Shown here one piece after another: positions 16,314 to 25,227 of a DNA stretch of 44,372 nucleotides (within the stretch, counting starts at the first letter, position 1; each line of letters begins with the position of its first letter). The position numbers and the translations under genes are program-made. The DNA comes from Candidatus Dormiibacterota bacterium (lineage in GTDB: Bacteria; Chloroflexota; Dormibacteria; Aeolococcales; Bog-877): the NCBI GenBank assembly GCA_027306595.1, contig DAHUZI010000032.1:1-44372 (forward strand), given 5' to 3'. The notes beneath the pieces are model-generated. The model was not told the DNA's origin and ran no database searches. It saw only the letters and a program-made list of their open reading frames with translations.

Positions 16314-18617
16314 GTGATCGCCATCTGGAAGCTGACCGCAGCGCTCGCGGCGGCGGTGATCGGGGTCGGCGGGCCGGTCGTGGCCGCGGCCGCGGGGGGA
16401 CGCGCGACCACCGCCCATTCCCCGATGGCCGCCGGAGGGCACCGCCTGCCCGCGTTCGAGTCACCCGTCTGCGGCACCCCGGCGGGGGACCACGCGGCCT
16501 GCCATCTGGTTCAGCTGCTCCAGCCGTCCCGCTACTGGCACCCTGGACCTGACGGCCGGGGGCCGGGACACGGCGGCGGCGGGGGCGCCGTCCCGGCCCC
16601 GCCAGCGTCCGGCTTCTACCCCGCCGACCTCCAGAGCGCCTACGGTCTTGCGTCCGCGGCTGCGGCCGTGACCGCCGGGCCCACCGCCCCGACGATCGCC
16701 ATCGTCGACGCCTACGACGACCCCCGCGCGGCGTCGGACCTCGCCGCCTACCGGGCCAGCCTGAGCGCGGCCACCGACCCCGCAACCGGCCTTCGCGACG
16801 CCGCCATCCCACCGGTGTGCAGCGCTTCGGGCCAGTCCGGGTGCGTTGCGTTCACCAAGGTGAACCAGACCGGCGGGACGAGCTACCCGAAGGGCAACTC
16901 GGGCTGGGCCGAGGAGATCTCCCTCGACCTCGACATGGTGTCGGCGATCTGCCCCGCCTGCAACATCGTCCTGGTGGAGGCGACCTCCAGCAGCTTTGCG
17001 AACCTCGCCCAGGCGGTGACCGAGGCCAAGGCCTTCCACCCCGCCGCCATCACCAACAGCTACGGCGGGGGTGAGTTCAGCTCGGAGACGAGCGACACCG
17101 CAGTCTTCTCCGGTAGCACGGGCACGGCCATGACCGCGGCCACGGGCGACTCGGGCTACGGGGTCGAGTTCCCGGCCGCCTCGCCGGGGCTGACCGCGGT
17201 CGGCGGCACCACGCTCACCTACACCGGCACCGGCGCCGGGCTGACCTGGGCCGCCCAGACCGTCTGGTCCGGTGCCGGCAGCGGCTGCTCCGCCTACGAG
17301 GCCCTTCCCGGCTGGCAGAGTGACCCCGGCGTCTACAGCCAGAACAGCGTGTGCACCGGGCGCCAGGTCGGCGACGTCGCCGCGGTCGCCAATCCCCAGA
17401 CCGGGGTCGCCGCCTACGACACCTACGGCCAGAGCGGCTGGCTGGTCTTCGGCGGCACCAGCGTCTCGACCCAGATCGTGGGCGCGATCTACGGACTGGC
17501 CGCCGGCAGCGGAGCCTTGCGGCCCAGTCCGAGCGCCCTCTACGTCGACACGGGCACCGGTGCCACCGGGCCGACCCCCGGCCTCGTCCCGGTGGCCTCG
17601 GGATCGACCGCCACCTGCGGCGACTACCTCTGCGACGCCCAGGACTCGCTGCCCAGCGGGTACAACGGGCCGACCGGGCTGGGGACCCCCGACGGGACCA
17701 CCGCCTTCGCCGGGCCGGCCGCGACCGCGGGGTCGCTCACGTTCAGCCCCCCGAGCGTCGCGCTCACCGCCGGCACGACGGCGGGGCCGATCAGCATCGG
17801 TCTGTCGCAGGCCGCGCCGAGCACCGGGCTTGCCCTGACGCTGAGCACGACGTCACCGACCGGCGGGTTCTCGGCCAGCTCGAGCGGCACCCCCACCGCC
17901 TCGATGACCCTTTCGGTTGCGGGTGGCGCCAGCCAGAGCGCGCCCTTCTACTACACCGACCAGACGGCGGGCAGCCCCACCGTGCGCGCGGCGGCCTCGG
18001 GCTGGAGCTCCGGGACCCTGGCGGTGACCGTCACCCCGGCTGCGCTCGCCACGCTCGTCGTCTCGCCGACGAGCGCCGCCGTCGCGGCCGGAAGCTCGCA
18101 GGGGTTCACCGCGACCGGCACTGACCTGTACGGAAATCCGGTGAGCGTGGACCCGACCTGGTCCACCTCGGTCCAGGGGGCGAGCGTAAGCCCGGCGTCA
18201 GGGAGCAGCACGACGTTCGCGGCGTCCGCCTCCGCCACCGGGAACGGCCTTGTCACCGCGACCGCCTCCGGGGTCACCGGCAGCGCCTCCGTCTCGATCA
18301 CGGCCCTGGCGCCGATGTCGGCTGCCATCTCCGCGGGGTCGGTGGCCAAGCGGGGACCGCAATACAAGGTTCCCCTCACCGTCAGCGCCGACAGCGGCTC
18401 GGGGACGCCGATCAGCGGCGCCAGCGCCTCGATCCAGGTGTATGCGGGCACGGTGTGCGGCGGACCCGTGATCTCGTCCGGCAGCGGGACCACTGGGACC
18501 AGCGGCCAGGTGGCGTTCACGTTCTCGACCCGCAAGGCGGGCTCGTGGTGCGCGGCCGCGACCGTTACCGACGCCGGCCACACGCCGGCCACCGCGCAGA
18601 CGACCTTCTCGAGCTAG
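16314..18617 (+). CDS. Secreted S53 family serine-carboxyl peptidase (sedolisin) with C-terminal Ig-like region
   Basis: A 767-residue protein. It has a Sec signal peptide (IWKLTAALAAAVIGVGGPVVAAAA), a short cysteine-containing N-terminal stretch, then a sedolisin catalytic domain of about residues 95-470. The Glu-Asp-Ser catalytic set is present: Glu201 and Asp205 in WAEEISLDLDMV, the oxyanion Asp279 in TAATGDSG, and nucleophile Ser383 in FGGTSVSTQ. The calcium-loop motif SGYNGPTGLGTPDG follows. From about residue 475 to the end come Ser/Thr/Gly-rich beta repeats of the Big/Ig type. GTG 16314 has GGAGG eight bases upstream; ATG 16299 is an alternative. The usual 150-200 residue activation prodomain is absent or much reduced. 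Probable role: an extracellular acid-tolerant protease. Confidence 0.85.
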   Translation: MIAIWKLTAALAAAVIGVGGPVVAAAAGGRATTAHSPMAAGGHRLPAFESPVCGTPAGDHAACHLVQLLQPSRYWHPGPDGRGPGHGGGGGAVPAPPASGFYPADLQSAYGLASAAAAVTAGPTAPTIAIVDAYDDPRAASDLAAYRASLSAATDPATGLRDAAIPPVCSASGQSGCVAFTKVNQTGGTSYPKGNSGWAEEISLDLDMVSAICPACNIVLVEATSSSFANLAQAVTEAKAFHPAAITNSYGGGEFSSETSDTAVFSGSTGTAMTAATGDSGYGVEFPAASPGLTAVGGTTLTYTGTGAGLTWAAQTVWSGAGSGCSAYEALPGWQSDPGVYSQNSVCTGRQVGDVAAVANPQTGVAAYDTYGQSGWLVFGGTSVSTQIVGAIYGLAAGSGALRPSPSALYVDTGTGATGPTPGLVPVASGSTATCGDYLCDAQDSLPSGYNGPTGLGTPDGTTAFAGPAATAGSLTFSPPSVALTAGTTAGPISIGLSQAAPSTGLALTLSTTSPTGGFSASSSGTPTASMTLSVAGGASQSAPFYYTDQTAGSPTVRAAASGWSSGTLAVTVTPAALATLVVSPTSAAVAAGSSQGFTATGTDLYGNPVSVDPTWSTSVQGASVSPASGSSTTFAASASATGNGLVTATASGVTGSASVSITALAPMSAAISAGSVAKRGPQYKVPLTVSADSGSGTPISGASASIQVYAGTVCGGPVISSGSGTTGTSGQVAFTFSTRKAGSWCAAATVTDAGHTPATAQTTFSS

Positions 18618-18629
18618 GCGCCCGGGCGC
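18618..18629 (+). terminator. Palindrome directly after the S53 peptidase
   Basis: GCGCCCGGGCGC is a perfect palindrome starting at the base after the TAG stop. It could act as a terminator stem with a four-base loop. There is no U-run. Confidence 0.35.
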
Positions 18630-18782
18630 ACTGTCAGCCTGGGGGACGTCACCGGGCACGTGGTGTGGCCCCGCGGACGCCGCGAGGTCGGGCCCAGCGG
18701 AGGACGACCCAATACCCAGCTACCGGCGACGGTCCCGGGCACGGCCGAATGGCAGCGCTGCGGCCGGGCGTCCCTCCACGCG

Positions 18783-18988
18783 GTGGCAAACGTGCGCGCT
18801 GACATCCCCGAGGCGGTGAATGCGGTCGTGATGGAGGCGGCCGACTACTGGCTCTCGGTCGGGCTCACGATCGAGCCCCGCCACCCCGATGCCGCCGCCC
18901 GGCTCCTGGCCTGATCGAGATGGAGGAGCCGGAGGGGCGCGAGCTGGCGACGGCCCCGGACCACTTCGTGGAGGAAGCGCTGGGATGA
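18783..18988 (+). pseudogene. Frameshifted short protein remnant
   Basis: Two adjacent reading frames join into one protein-like sequence. The first runs from about 18783 (VRADIPEAVNAVVMEAADYW then LSVGLTIEPRHPDAAARLLA) to a TGA at 18912-18914. The second continues one frame over as LIEMEEPEGRELATAPDHF then VEEALG to a TGA at 18986-18988. Loss of one C in a GCCCTG context would explain the break. The composition (Glu/Asp-rich, amphipathic) is unlike the Arg/Pro-rich noise in other frames. I do not recognise a family. A remnant is the best reading; a sequencing error is the alternative. Confidence 0.4.
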
Positions 18989-19890
18989 GACATCGCGGGC
19001 GGGCGTCGAACCTCCATCGCGCGGCGCGCGAGGCCAACGACGGCTGGACTCTTGCGTCCGGGAATCCCCGTCGGAGCGCGCGGCGAGGCCGGAACAAGAT
19101 CGTTGGCGCGCCGCGGCACGGGCCGGCCTGCGGCGCGCACTCTGGGGGTGACCGCGCGCCTTCCAGCACGGGTGAATCCCGAGGTTCAAGCGGATCGATC
19201 CGCCCACGAGTTCTTTGTCCCCGAGCGGCTATCCGGCCAGAGTTCCGTTTCCTTCGTCTCAGGGATCTGGCGCTGACGATGGTCGCGATGGCGAGTTCCA
19301 ATGTCCGCGCCCCTTCGCTCCGCAGACAGTTCCAGAGTCCCGCCCCTTTCGCGCGCGCCCTGCCTGTGCGCCCAGCTGAGCCTGCAGGGATGGCGGAAAC
19401 CCGAGCCCCACCCGTTGGCAGTCGAGGCGCGGTCGCTACTACCTTGCGCTGTCGAGATTGATCGGCAGGAACGCGGATACACCGTGGATGATCTGACCGT
19501 CCTGACTGGGGTGGGGCCGGACAAGTTCCCTAGCTGCCATGTGGCCGACCGCGATCCAGTGCGGCTCAGAGTTCGGGCCTGAGTCGCTCCAGCGAGCCGC
19601 CTCGGTCTTGCGGGCTGCCGCGGAGCGTGCCTCCGGGGTCACTCCAGCCGCCCGGGCTCTGCCGCCCTTGTGTCCGCCCAGCCGCCCCAGGGCAACCGCG
19701 GCCGGGTTCTAGCCCTGGCATGGGACCGGCTGGGGCTCGGTAGCCTCCCCGACGGTCACGGTGGCCCGAGCGCTGAGGTGGCTTGGGCGCCTGCGTGCTC
19801 GGTCAGGCATACGCCAATCGTTCGCCCGCCGGGTCCGAGGCGCCGCGACCGGTCTTGCCCAGCTGACCTACTCCCGGTGCCGCACAGCGC
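18989..19890. other. Gene-poor region
   Basis: About 900 bases on the left border of the transport/catabolic array. Several open frames of 60-190 codons exist, but all have Arg/Pro/Ala/Ser-rich translations, no ribosome binding sites and no motif. A frame at 19301-19582 ends in YTVDDLTVLTGVGPDKFPSC, which is more protein-like but unrecognised; it may be another remnant. No tRNA, insertion sequence or repeat was found. Confidence 0.45.
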
Positions 19891-19920
19891 TTGACACGTC
19901 GTGGCCGCGGCTGCCAGACT
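19891..19920 (+). promoter_or_regulatory. Candidate promoter of the transport/catabolic operon
   Basis: A perfect -35 TTGACA at 19891-19896 is followed after 18 bases by CAGACT at 19915-19920, which keeps the A at position 2 and T at position 6 of an actinobacterial-type -10. It faces the binding-protein gene and would give a leader of about 210 nucleotides. This is inferred from sequence only. Confidence 0.4.
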
Positions 19921-19930
19921 AAGAAGATCT

Positions 19931-20007
19931 GCACGCTGTGCGTGCGGCGTGGCCGGGGTTCGGCAGGAGGGGGCGAGCTGGCAATCGCGGGTTCGCACCC
20001 GGTTGCC
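19931..20007 (+). promoter_or_regulatory. Structured leader: two hairpins upstream of the binding-protein gene
   Basis: GCACGC, TGT, GCGTGC (19931-19945) is a perfect 6-bp hairpin. A second, two-part stem lies at 19980-20007: GGCAA, internal loop TCG, CGGGT, loop TCGC, ACCCG, bulge G, TTGCC. Both fall in the predicted 5' UTR, over 125 bases before the start codon. No known riboswitch consensus was recognised. Confidence 0.4.
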
Positions 20008-20135
20008 GCCCGACGCGAGCGCGGGGCCGGGTCGCCGGGCCGACGTCATCACCATCGAAGCACGGGGCGATACGGCGCGGGCACGTGTCCGTGGGATTGC
20101 CCCGTGACCCGGTGCAATTAGAGGGAGGGAGGACC

Positions 20136-21758
20136 ATGACCGTTCGATCGATCGTAGTCCGCCGGCTCACGAGATCCGCGGTGGCGGCATGCGCCGTGGC
20201 GGGCTTCAGCCTGATTGCCTCGCCGGTCACCGCCGGCACGGCTCGGACCGCCGCTGCCAGCCGACCCCTCATCGTCAACATGAGCTATCCGCCCTCGACG
20301 ATCGACCCCTCGGAGGGTCTCAACGAGGGTGACTTCATTCTTCCGCTGGCCACCTACACGACCCTCATCCGCTACGGGACCAAGCCTGGGCCGGATGGCA
20401 CGCAGCAGGTCGACTACTCGAAGTTCGAGCCCTACCTGGCGAAGTCCTGGAGCATCAGCGCCAACAGCAAGCGCTACACCTTTCACCTCAACACCGGATT
20501 CCACTTCGCCGACGGCACGCCGATCACCGCCGCTGATGTCGCATTCTCGTTCCAGCGCGAGATCACCATGAATGGGGGCGGGGCCTACTACATCCTCGAC
20601 GGCCACTACGCGCCGCTCCTGATCAAGTCGATCAGCACGCCCAACCCCGACACCGTCATCTTCAATCTCAACGTCGCCGACTCCGGCCTACTCACCAACT
20701 GGGCCCAGCCCGCCGGGGCGGTCATGGAGCCTTCGGTGGTGGACGCGCACGGCGGCGTGGCCAAGGACAAGGTGAACACCTGGGTCGCCGGCCACATCGC
20801 CGGCGGTGGGGGGGCGTACGACCTCGTCAGCTACAACCCGGGAGTGCAGGCGATCCTGAAGGCCAACCCAGCCTCGCCGCTCCGGGCGGTGAGCAAAGAG
20901 GTGATCGTCAACTTCATCACCAGCCCCGCCACCCTCGGGCTTGACGCCAGGGACGGCGAGGCCGACATCACCATCGGCATCCCCAACGCCACCGCGCACA
21001 GCCTAAGCCACGTGGCCGGAGTGAAGGTGCCGGCATATCCTGCCCCCGAGAGCGAGTACTTCGGCTGCAACCTCAAGGTCGCGCCCTGCAACAATCTTGA
21101 CCTGCGCTTGGCATTGCGCTACGGCACCCCGCTGGCGCCCATCCTCGCCCGGGTGGCGTTCGGTTATGGGGCCTTATTCACAAACCCGATCATCCCGGAC
21201 ATGCCCGGCTACAATCCTGCCCTGTCCAAGCCCGCCGCCTACAACCTCAGCAAGGCGAAGGCCTACATCAGGGAGTCTCATCTCGCCACCCCGATCAAGC
21301 TCACCATCGACATCGAGGCTGGAGATGAGGCTGGGGCGACGATCGGACCGATCCTTGAGGACTACTGGAGCAAGTTCGGAGTGTCGGTGAGCCTCCAGAC
21401 CCTGAGCGCTCCCGTCTACGTCACCACCACCGAGACCCACAAGGACGAGTCCTACATCCGGACCGCTGGGCCAGGCGTGCCGACCGTGCCCTACTATCTC
21501 GGCTACAGCGCGATCTGCGGGATCTCCTTCAACCTCACCCAGATCTGCATCCCTCAGGTCGACCGACTCCTCGCCGAGGGGGGAGCGGCACCCACCAGCC
21601 GGCAGCAGCCGTACTGGAACAAGATCACCGAGCTGATCAATGCGCAAGCGCCACGGGTGACCTTCTACGAGGTCTACTTCCCGATCGTGCTCAGCGACCG
21701 CGTCCACAGCTACGTGTTCAGCGACGAGTTCGGCCAGATGGCGACCTGGGGAACTTGA
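20136..21758 (+). CDS. ABC transporter substrate-binding protein, family 5 (peptide/nickel/opine type)
   Basis: A 540-residue secreted solute receptor of the SBP_bac_5 family. Residues 1-40 form a signal peptide (basic VRRLTRSAVAACAVAGFSLIASPVTA, cleavable at AxA); there is no lipobox cysteine at the cleavage site, so anchoring is unclear. Family landmarks follow: STIDPSEGLNEGDFILPLATYTTLI, YLAKSWSISANSKRYTFHL, then FADGTPITAADVAFSFQR, and a C-terminal lobe with RQQPYWNKITELINAQAPRV. The ATG at 20136 follows a strong GAGGGAGGGAGGA. It is the first gene of the co-directional array whose downstream genes are Dpp/Opp-type permeases and ATPases, then cyclic-amide hydrolases. This suggests the ligand is the catabolic substrate rather than a peptide. 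Confidence 0.9.
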   Translation: MTVRSIVVRRLTRSAVAACAVAGFSLIASPVTAGTARTAAASRPLIVNMSYPPSTIDPSEGLNEGDFILPLATYTTLIRYGTKPGPDGTQQVDYSKFEPYLAKSWSISANSKRYTFHLNTGFHFADGTPITAADVAFSFQREITMNGGGAYYILDGHYAPLLIKSISTPNPDTVIFNLNVADSGLLTNWAQPAGAVMEPSVVDAHGGVAKDKVNTWVAGHIAGGGGAYDLVSYNPGVQAILKANPASPLRAVSKEVIVNFITSPATLGLDARDGEADITIGIPNATAHSLSHVAGVKVPAYPAPESEYFGCNLKVAPCNNLDLRLALRYGTPLAPILARVAFGYGALFTNPIIPDMPGYNPALSKPAAYNLSKAKAYIRESHLATPIKLTIDIEAGDEAGATIGPILEDYWSKFGVSVSLQTLSAPVYVTTTETHKDESYIRTAGPGVPTVPYYLGYSAICGISFNLTQICIPQVDRLLAEGGAAPTSRQQPYWNKITELINAQAPRVTFYEVYFPIVLSDRVHSYVFSDEFGQMATWGT

Positions 21759-21777
21759 TTGCCCCGGCCTGAGGGGA

Positions 21778-21812
21778 CGACCCGCCCGCACTCTTGCCGC
21801 GGACGCGGGTCG
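21778..21812 (+). terminator. Strong stem-loop between binding-protein and permease genes
   Basis: Nested inverted repeats: CGACCCGC (21778-21785) pairs with GCGGGTCG (21805-21812), and inside it CCGC (21786-21789) pairs with GCGG (21799-21802). It lies 20 bases after the binding-protein stop. It could be a partial terminator or an RNA-stabilising 3' end that raises receptor level over permeases. Confidence 0.5.
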
Positions 21813-22039
21813 GCGCTCAATGAGTCGGCGCGACCGCCGGCGGAGGCGGCAGCTCCGTCGGCGCCATCCGGTTTGCTGAGGCCCGGGCCGGACCCACGTG
21901 CCTGAAGACGGGGTGGGTTGGGTGCGTGGCCGCGTCCGCCGTGGTGAGAGGCCCGGATCGCGCCGCGGCAGGCTCTCTCGGAGCCGCGCGGCCCGGCTCC
22001 CCCGGTCGGCTCGTCGGGGTTGTCAAGGGCACGGAGAAC

Positions 22040-22978
22040 GTGGCCGCCGCTGATCCCATCTCGCCGGTTGCCGGTCGTTGGTCACCGAGCCCGCTGCGGC
22101 TACGGGTCGTCGCGATGTGGCGGCGAGCAGGCCGATTCGTCGCCGGACGACGCGAGGCCACCGCTGGGTTCGCCATTGTCCTGGTCATCGCCGGGTTCTC
22201 CTGGGTGGGACCGCTGGTTTGGCGGGTCAATCCCCTCTCTGTCAGCCTCCTCAGCTCGCTCCTGCCCCCCACCTCCCGGCATCCCTTCGGCACCGACGAG
22301 GTGGGCCGCGACGTTCTCGCCCGGGTGATGAGCGCTGGGCAATTGGACATCTTGGCTGCCCTGGCGATCACCGCGGTCGGCGGTGTAATTGGCATGGGCA
22401 TCGGGCTCGCGGCCGGGCTGCGCGGAGGGGTGGCTGAGAACGTGAGCATGCGGCTGATCGATGCGCTGCTGGCGTTCCCGCCGCTCATCCTGGCGCTCGC
22501 GATCTCGGTCGCTCTCGGCGCCGGGACCACCTCCGCCGCGCTCGGGATTACGATCTCGACAATTCCCTTCTACGCCCGGCTGATGCGGAGCGAGGTCCTC
22601 CGCGTCAGGGCGTTGCCGTTCGTGGAGGCGGCCGAAGCCAGTGGCGGCCGTCCGTCGCGCATCGTGACGCGCCACATCCTGCCCCACACGTGGCGGGTCA
22701 TGGCCATCCAGGCCAGCTCGGTGGTGGGCTACGCCGTCCTCACCCTGGCCGCCCTGGGATTCGTCGGGCTGGGGGTGCAGGTCCCCACGCCCGAGTGGGG
22801 CACCATGATCACCAGCGGCCTCAGCTACGTGCTCTCCGGTCAGTGGTGGATCGGGGTCTTCCCAGGAGCGCTCCTGCTGGCTCTGGTGATCGGCTGCAAC
22901 CTAGTCGCTGACGGGCTGGGCGGCGATACCCCGGTCAGCCTGCTGACGGGGCCGCGCCGGGCTCCGACGCCCGAGTGA
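22040..22978 (+). CDS. ABC transporter permease, DppC/OppC type
   Basis: A 312-residue inner-membrane permease. It shows the DppC-type N-terminal cytoplasmic tail and first helix (GFAIVLVIAGFSWVGPLVW), then HPFGTDEVGRDVLARVMSAG, which is the DppC hallmark. About five further helices follow, with the EAA loop EAAEASGGRPSRIVTRHILPH that contacts the ATPases. The start is uncertain: GTG 22040 has GGAG close upstream, while ATG 22115 and GTG 21926 are in frame. It precedes the DppB-type gene, which is the reverse of the usual order in Dpp/Opp operons. Spacing to the next gene is 73 bases. Confidence 0.85.
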   Translation: MAAADPISPVAGRWSPSPLRLRVVAMWRRAGRFVAGRREATAGFAIVLVIAGFSWVGPLVWRVNPLSVSLLSSLLPPTSRHPFGTDEVGRDVLARVMSAGQLDILAALAITAVGGVIGMGIGLAAGLRGGVAENVSMRLIDALLAFPPLILALAISVALGAGTTSAALGITISTIPFYARLMRSEVLRVRALPFVEAAEASGGRPSRIVTRHILPHTWRVMAIQASSVVGYAVLTLAALGFVGLGVQVPTPEWGTMITSGLSYVLSGQWWIGVFPGALLLALVIGCNLVADGLGGDTPVSLLTGPRRAPTPE

Positions 22979-23051
22979 GCGGACGGCGTGGTCACCGCCT
23001 TCCTGGTGCCAGCGCGGTGAGCCGAGACCCTCGACGGACATCCGGTCGGGA

Positions 23052-24146
23052 TTGGCCATCTCGACCGGCGCCCCCGCGCTGGGCGCCGCTGGGGGAGGGG
23101 TCCGGCCCGGGGTCCACGGGTTGACCCGCACCGTCGGCTCGCGCCTCATCGGGGCAGCCATCACCCTCTTTATCGCCTCGGTGGCCGTCTTCGTGATCCT
23201 CCGGCTGCTGCCGGCCGACCCCGCCAGGCTCATCCTCGGCCCGTTGGCCAGCCCGGCCGCGATCCAGCACGAGCGGGCGGCCCTCGGTCTCGACCAACCC
23301 CTCTACACCCAGTACGCCACCTACCTGGTCGGCTTCGCCCACGGGAAATGGGGCTTCGACTATGAGAACGGCACGCCCGTGCTGACCGAGGTGGTGACGC
23401 GGCTGCCCGCCAGTCTCGAACTGGGGTTCTACGCCCTGCTGTTCGCCACGGTCGGTGCGGTCGTCGCCGCCGTGGCCTCGGTCGGGGCTCGCTCGCACGC
23501 GGTCGACCGTATCTTCCGATCGCTTGCCTTCGTCGGACTCGGCAGTCCGCCGTTCTGGATCGGCCTCATGGCGCTCGTGCTCTTCGCCGAGTACCTGCAC
23601 TGGCTCCCTGGTCCGGTCGGTCGGCTCGGAGTCGGGATTGCGCCGCCGCCCACGACGACGCACTTCTACACCTGGGACGCCCTGCTGCACGGGCGATGGG
23701 GCACGTTCGTCGATGCCTTCCGGCACCTGCTCCTGCCCGCCCTCACTCTCGGCCTGGCTCCGTTCGGATACCTGTTCCGGCTGCTCCGGCACAGCCTCAT
23801 GGAGGTGAGTGACGAGGACTTCCTGCTCGTGTGTCAGGGCAAGGGCCTCACCCGTTGGCAGGCCCTGCTGCGCCACGGCGTCCCCACCGCCCTGCTCCCG
23901 GCGCTCACCGCGCTGGGGCTCCTCGTCGCCCAGCTCGTTGCCGGGAGCGTGCTCGTCGAATCGGTGTTCGACTGGCCCGGGGTGGGTCAGCTGGTGGTGA
24001 ACTCCGTGCTGGCCCGCGAGTACGGGGTGGTTCAGGCCTTCGTCATCCTCAGTGCGGTCGCCTTCGTGCTCATGAACATGGTGGTCGACGCCCTGTATGT
24101 CGTCGTCGATCCTCGGCTGCGCCGGCCGGCCACGGTCTCACGATGA
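23052..24146 (+). CDS. ABC transporter permease, DppB/OppB type
   Basis: A 364-residue permease. It shows the DppB signature: SRLIGAAITLFIASVAVFVILRLLPADPARLILG, then ALGLDQPLYTQYATYLVGFAHGKWGFDY. Further helices follow, and an EAA-type loop (VCQGKGLTRWQALLRHGVPTA), ending LVESVFDWPGVGQLVVNSVLAREYGVVQ. TTG 23052 is the longest start and has little ribosome binding site support. TTG 23121 would remove a Gly/Ala-rich leader and place the first helix nearer the N-terminus, as in most homologues. Its TGA overlaps the ATG of the ATPase gene (ATGA at 24143-24146). Confidence 0.87.
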   Translation: MAISTGAPALGAAGGGVRPGVHGLTRTVGSRLIGAAITLFIASVAVFVILRLLPADPARLILGPLASPAAIQHERAALGLDQPLYTQYATYLVGFAHGKWGFDYENGTPVLTEVVTRLPASLELGFYALLFATVGAVVAAVASVGARSHAVDRIFRSLAFVGLGSPPFWIGLMALVLFAEYLHWLPGPVGRLGVGIAPPPTTTHFYTWDALLHGRWGTFVDAFRHLLLPALTLGLAPFGYLFRLLRHSLMEVSDEDFLLVCQGKGLTRWQALLRHGVPTALLPALTALGLLVAQLVAGSVLVESVFDWPGVGQLVVNSVLAREYGVVQAFVILSAVAFVLMNMVVDALYVVVDPRLRRPATVSR

Positions 24147-25219
24147 TCGCGGCCGATGCGACACCGGCGGTCAACCCTTGCACAGTTGCACCGCCGGTGC
24201 TGCAGGTGCAGAACCTCACCGTGGCGTACGGTCACGGGCCAGGAAGGGTCATCGCCGTACGCGACGTTAGCCTCACCATTCGAGCCGGTGAGAGGCGGGG
24301 GGTGGTCGGCGAGTCGGGGTCGGGCAAGACGTCGCTGGCGCGGGCGATCCCGGGCCTGCTGAGCCGAGGCGGGCGGGTCGTCGCCGGTCGGGTGCTAGTG
24401 GCCTCGCGGGACCTGCGCGACCTCTCGCCGCGCGCCAACGCCCTGCTGCGCCGCTCCGCCGTCAGCGTGATCTTCCAGGACCCGCTTAACGCGCTTGACC
24501 CGGTCCGGTCGATCCGCTCCCAGGTCTCCGAGGCCATCCGCCTTCGCCGACCGGGGGCGCGCCGCCAGAGTCGCCGACGGATGCGCGCCGACGTCGAGGC
24601 TCTGCTGGAGGAGTGCGAGATCCGCGACGCCGCGCGGGTCATGGGGCAGTACCCGCATGAGCTCTCCGGGGGGATGCGCCAGCGGGTGGCGATCGCCATG
24701 GCCGTCGCCGGGGACTGCACCCTGATCATCGCCGATGAGCCCACCACCGCCCTCGATGTCGCCACCCAGGCCGAGATCCTGCAGATGCTACGTCGGGTCA
24801 TCGCAGACCGCTCTAGTGCAATCATGTTCATCACCCACAACTTGGCGGTCGTGAGCCAGTTCTGCGACACGGTCTCGGTGATGTATGCCGGGCGCGTCGT
24901 CGAAGAGGGTCCCTGCGCCGAGGTGGTGCGCGATCCTCTCCACCCATATAGCCAGGGACTCATCGCCGCCATTCCCAGCCTTACCGGCCCCCGCCAGGAG
25001 CTGGTCGGCATTCCCGGGGAGCCCCCGCTCCTGAGTGAGCCCGAGTCCGGCTGCCGGTTCGAGCCGCGATGCCGGGTGGGACACGGCGTCGCGATCTGCC
25101 GGGAACAGGTGCCGGGCCTGGACCCGCTGCCGGGACGCTCCGGACTCCGGCACGTCCGCTGCCACCTCGTCGATCGGGCCTCGGTCGGTCGAGCCCCGGC
25201 GCCGGCGCGCGAGGCCTAG
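24143..25219 (+). CDS. ABC transporter ATP-binding protein, DppD/OppD type
   Basis: A 358-residue ATPase. Walker A is GESGSGKT at about residues 56-63, the Q-loop is in VIFQDPLNALDPVRSI, the signature is LSGGMRQRVAIAMAVAG, Walker B is LIIADEPTTALDV, and the H-loop is FITHNLAVV. The C-terminal oligopeptide-transporter extension is present (LHPYSQGLIAAIPSL, then GCRFEPRC), with the cysteine cluster usual for this subfamily. It energises uptake together with the next gene. The start overlaps the permease stop by ATGA, so translation is coupled. Confidence 0.92.
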   Translation: MIAADATPAVNPCTVAPPVLQVQNLTVAYGHGPGRVIAVRDVSLTIRAGERRGVVGESGSGKTSLARAIPGLLSRGGRVVAGRVLVASRDLRDLSPRANALLRRSAVSVIFQDPLNALDPVRSIRSQVSEAIRLRRPGARRQSRRRMRADVEALLEECEIRDAARVMGQYPHELSGGMRQRVAIAMAVAGDCTLIIADEPTTALDVATQAEILQMLRRVIADRSSAIMFITHNLAVVSQFCDTVSVMYAGRVVEEGPCAEVVRDPLHPYSQGLIAAIPSLTGPRQELVGIPGEPPLLSEPESGCRFEPRCRVGHGVAICREQVPGLDPLPGRSGLRHVRCHLVDRASVGRAPAPAREA

Positions 25220-25227
25220 CCGTCCCG

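Noticed and set aside
19911-20010. A tRNA-like stretch with GGTTCGCACC resembling a T arm
   Set aside because: A seven-base T loop with a five-base stem cannot be formed, and no acceptor stem or anticodon arm fits. The better fold is two simple hairpins.
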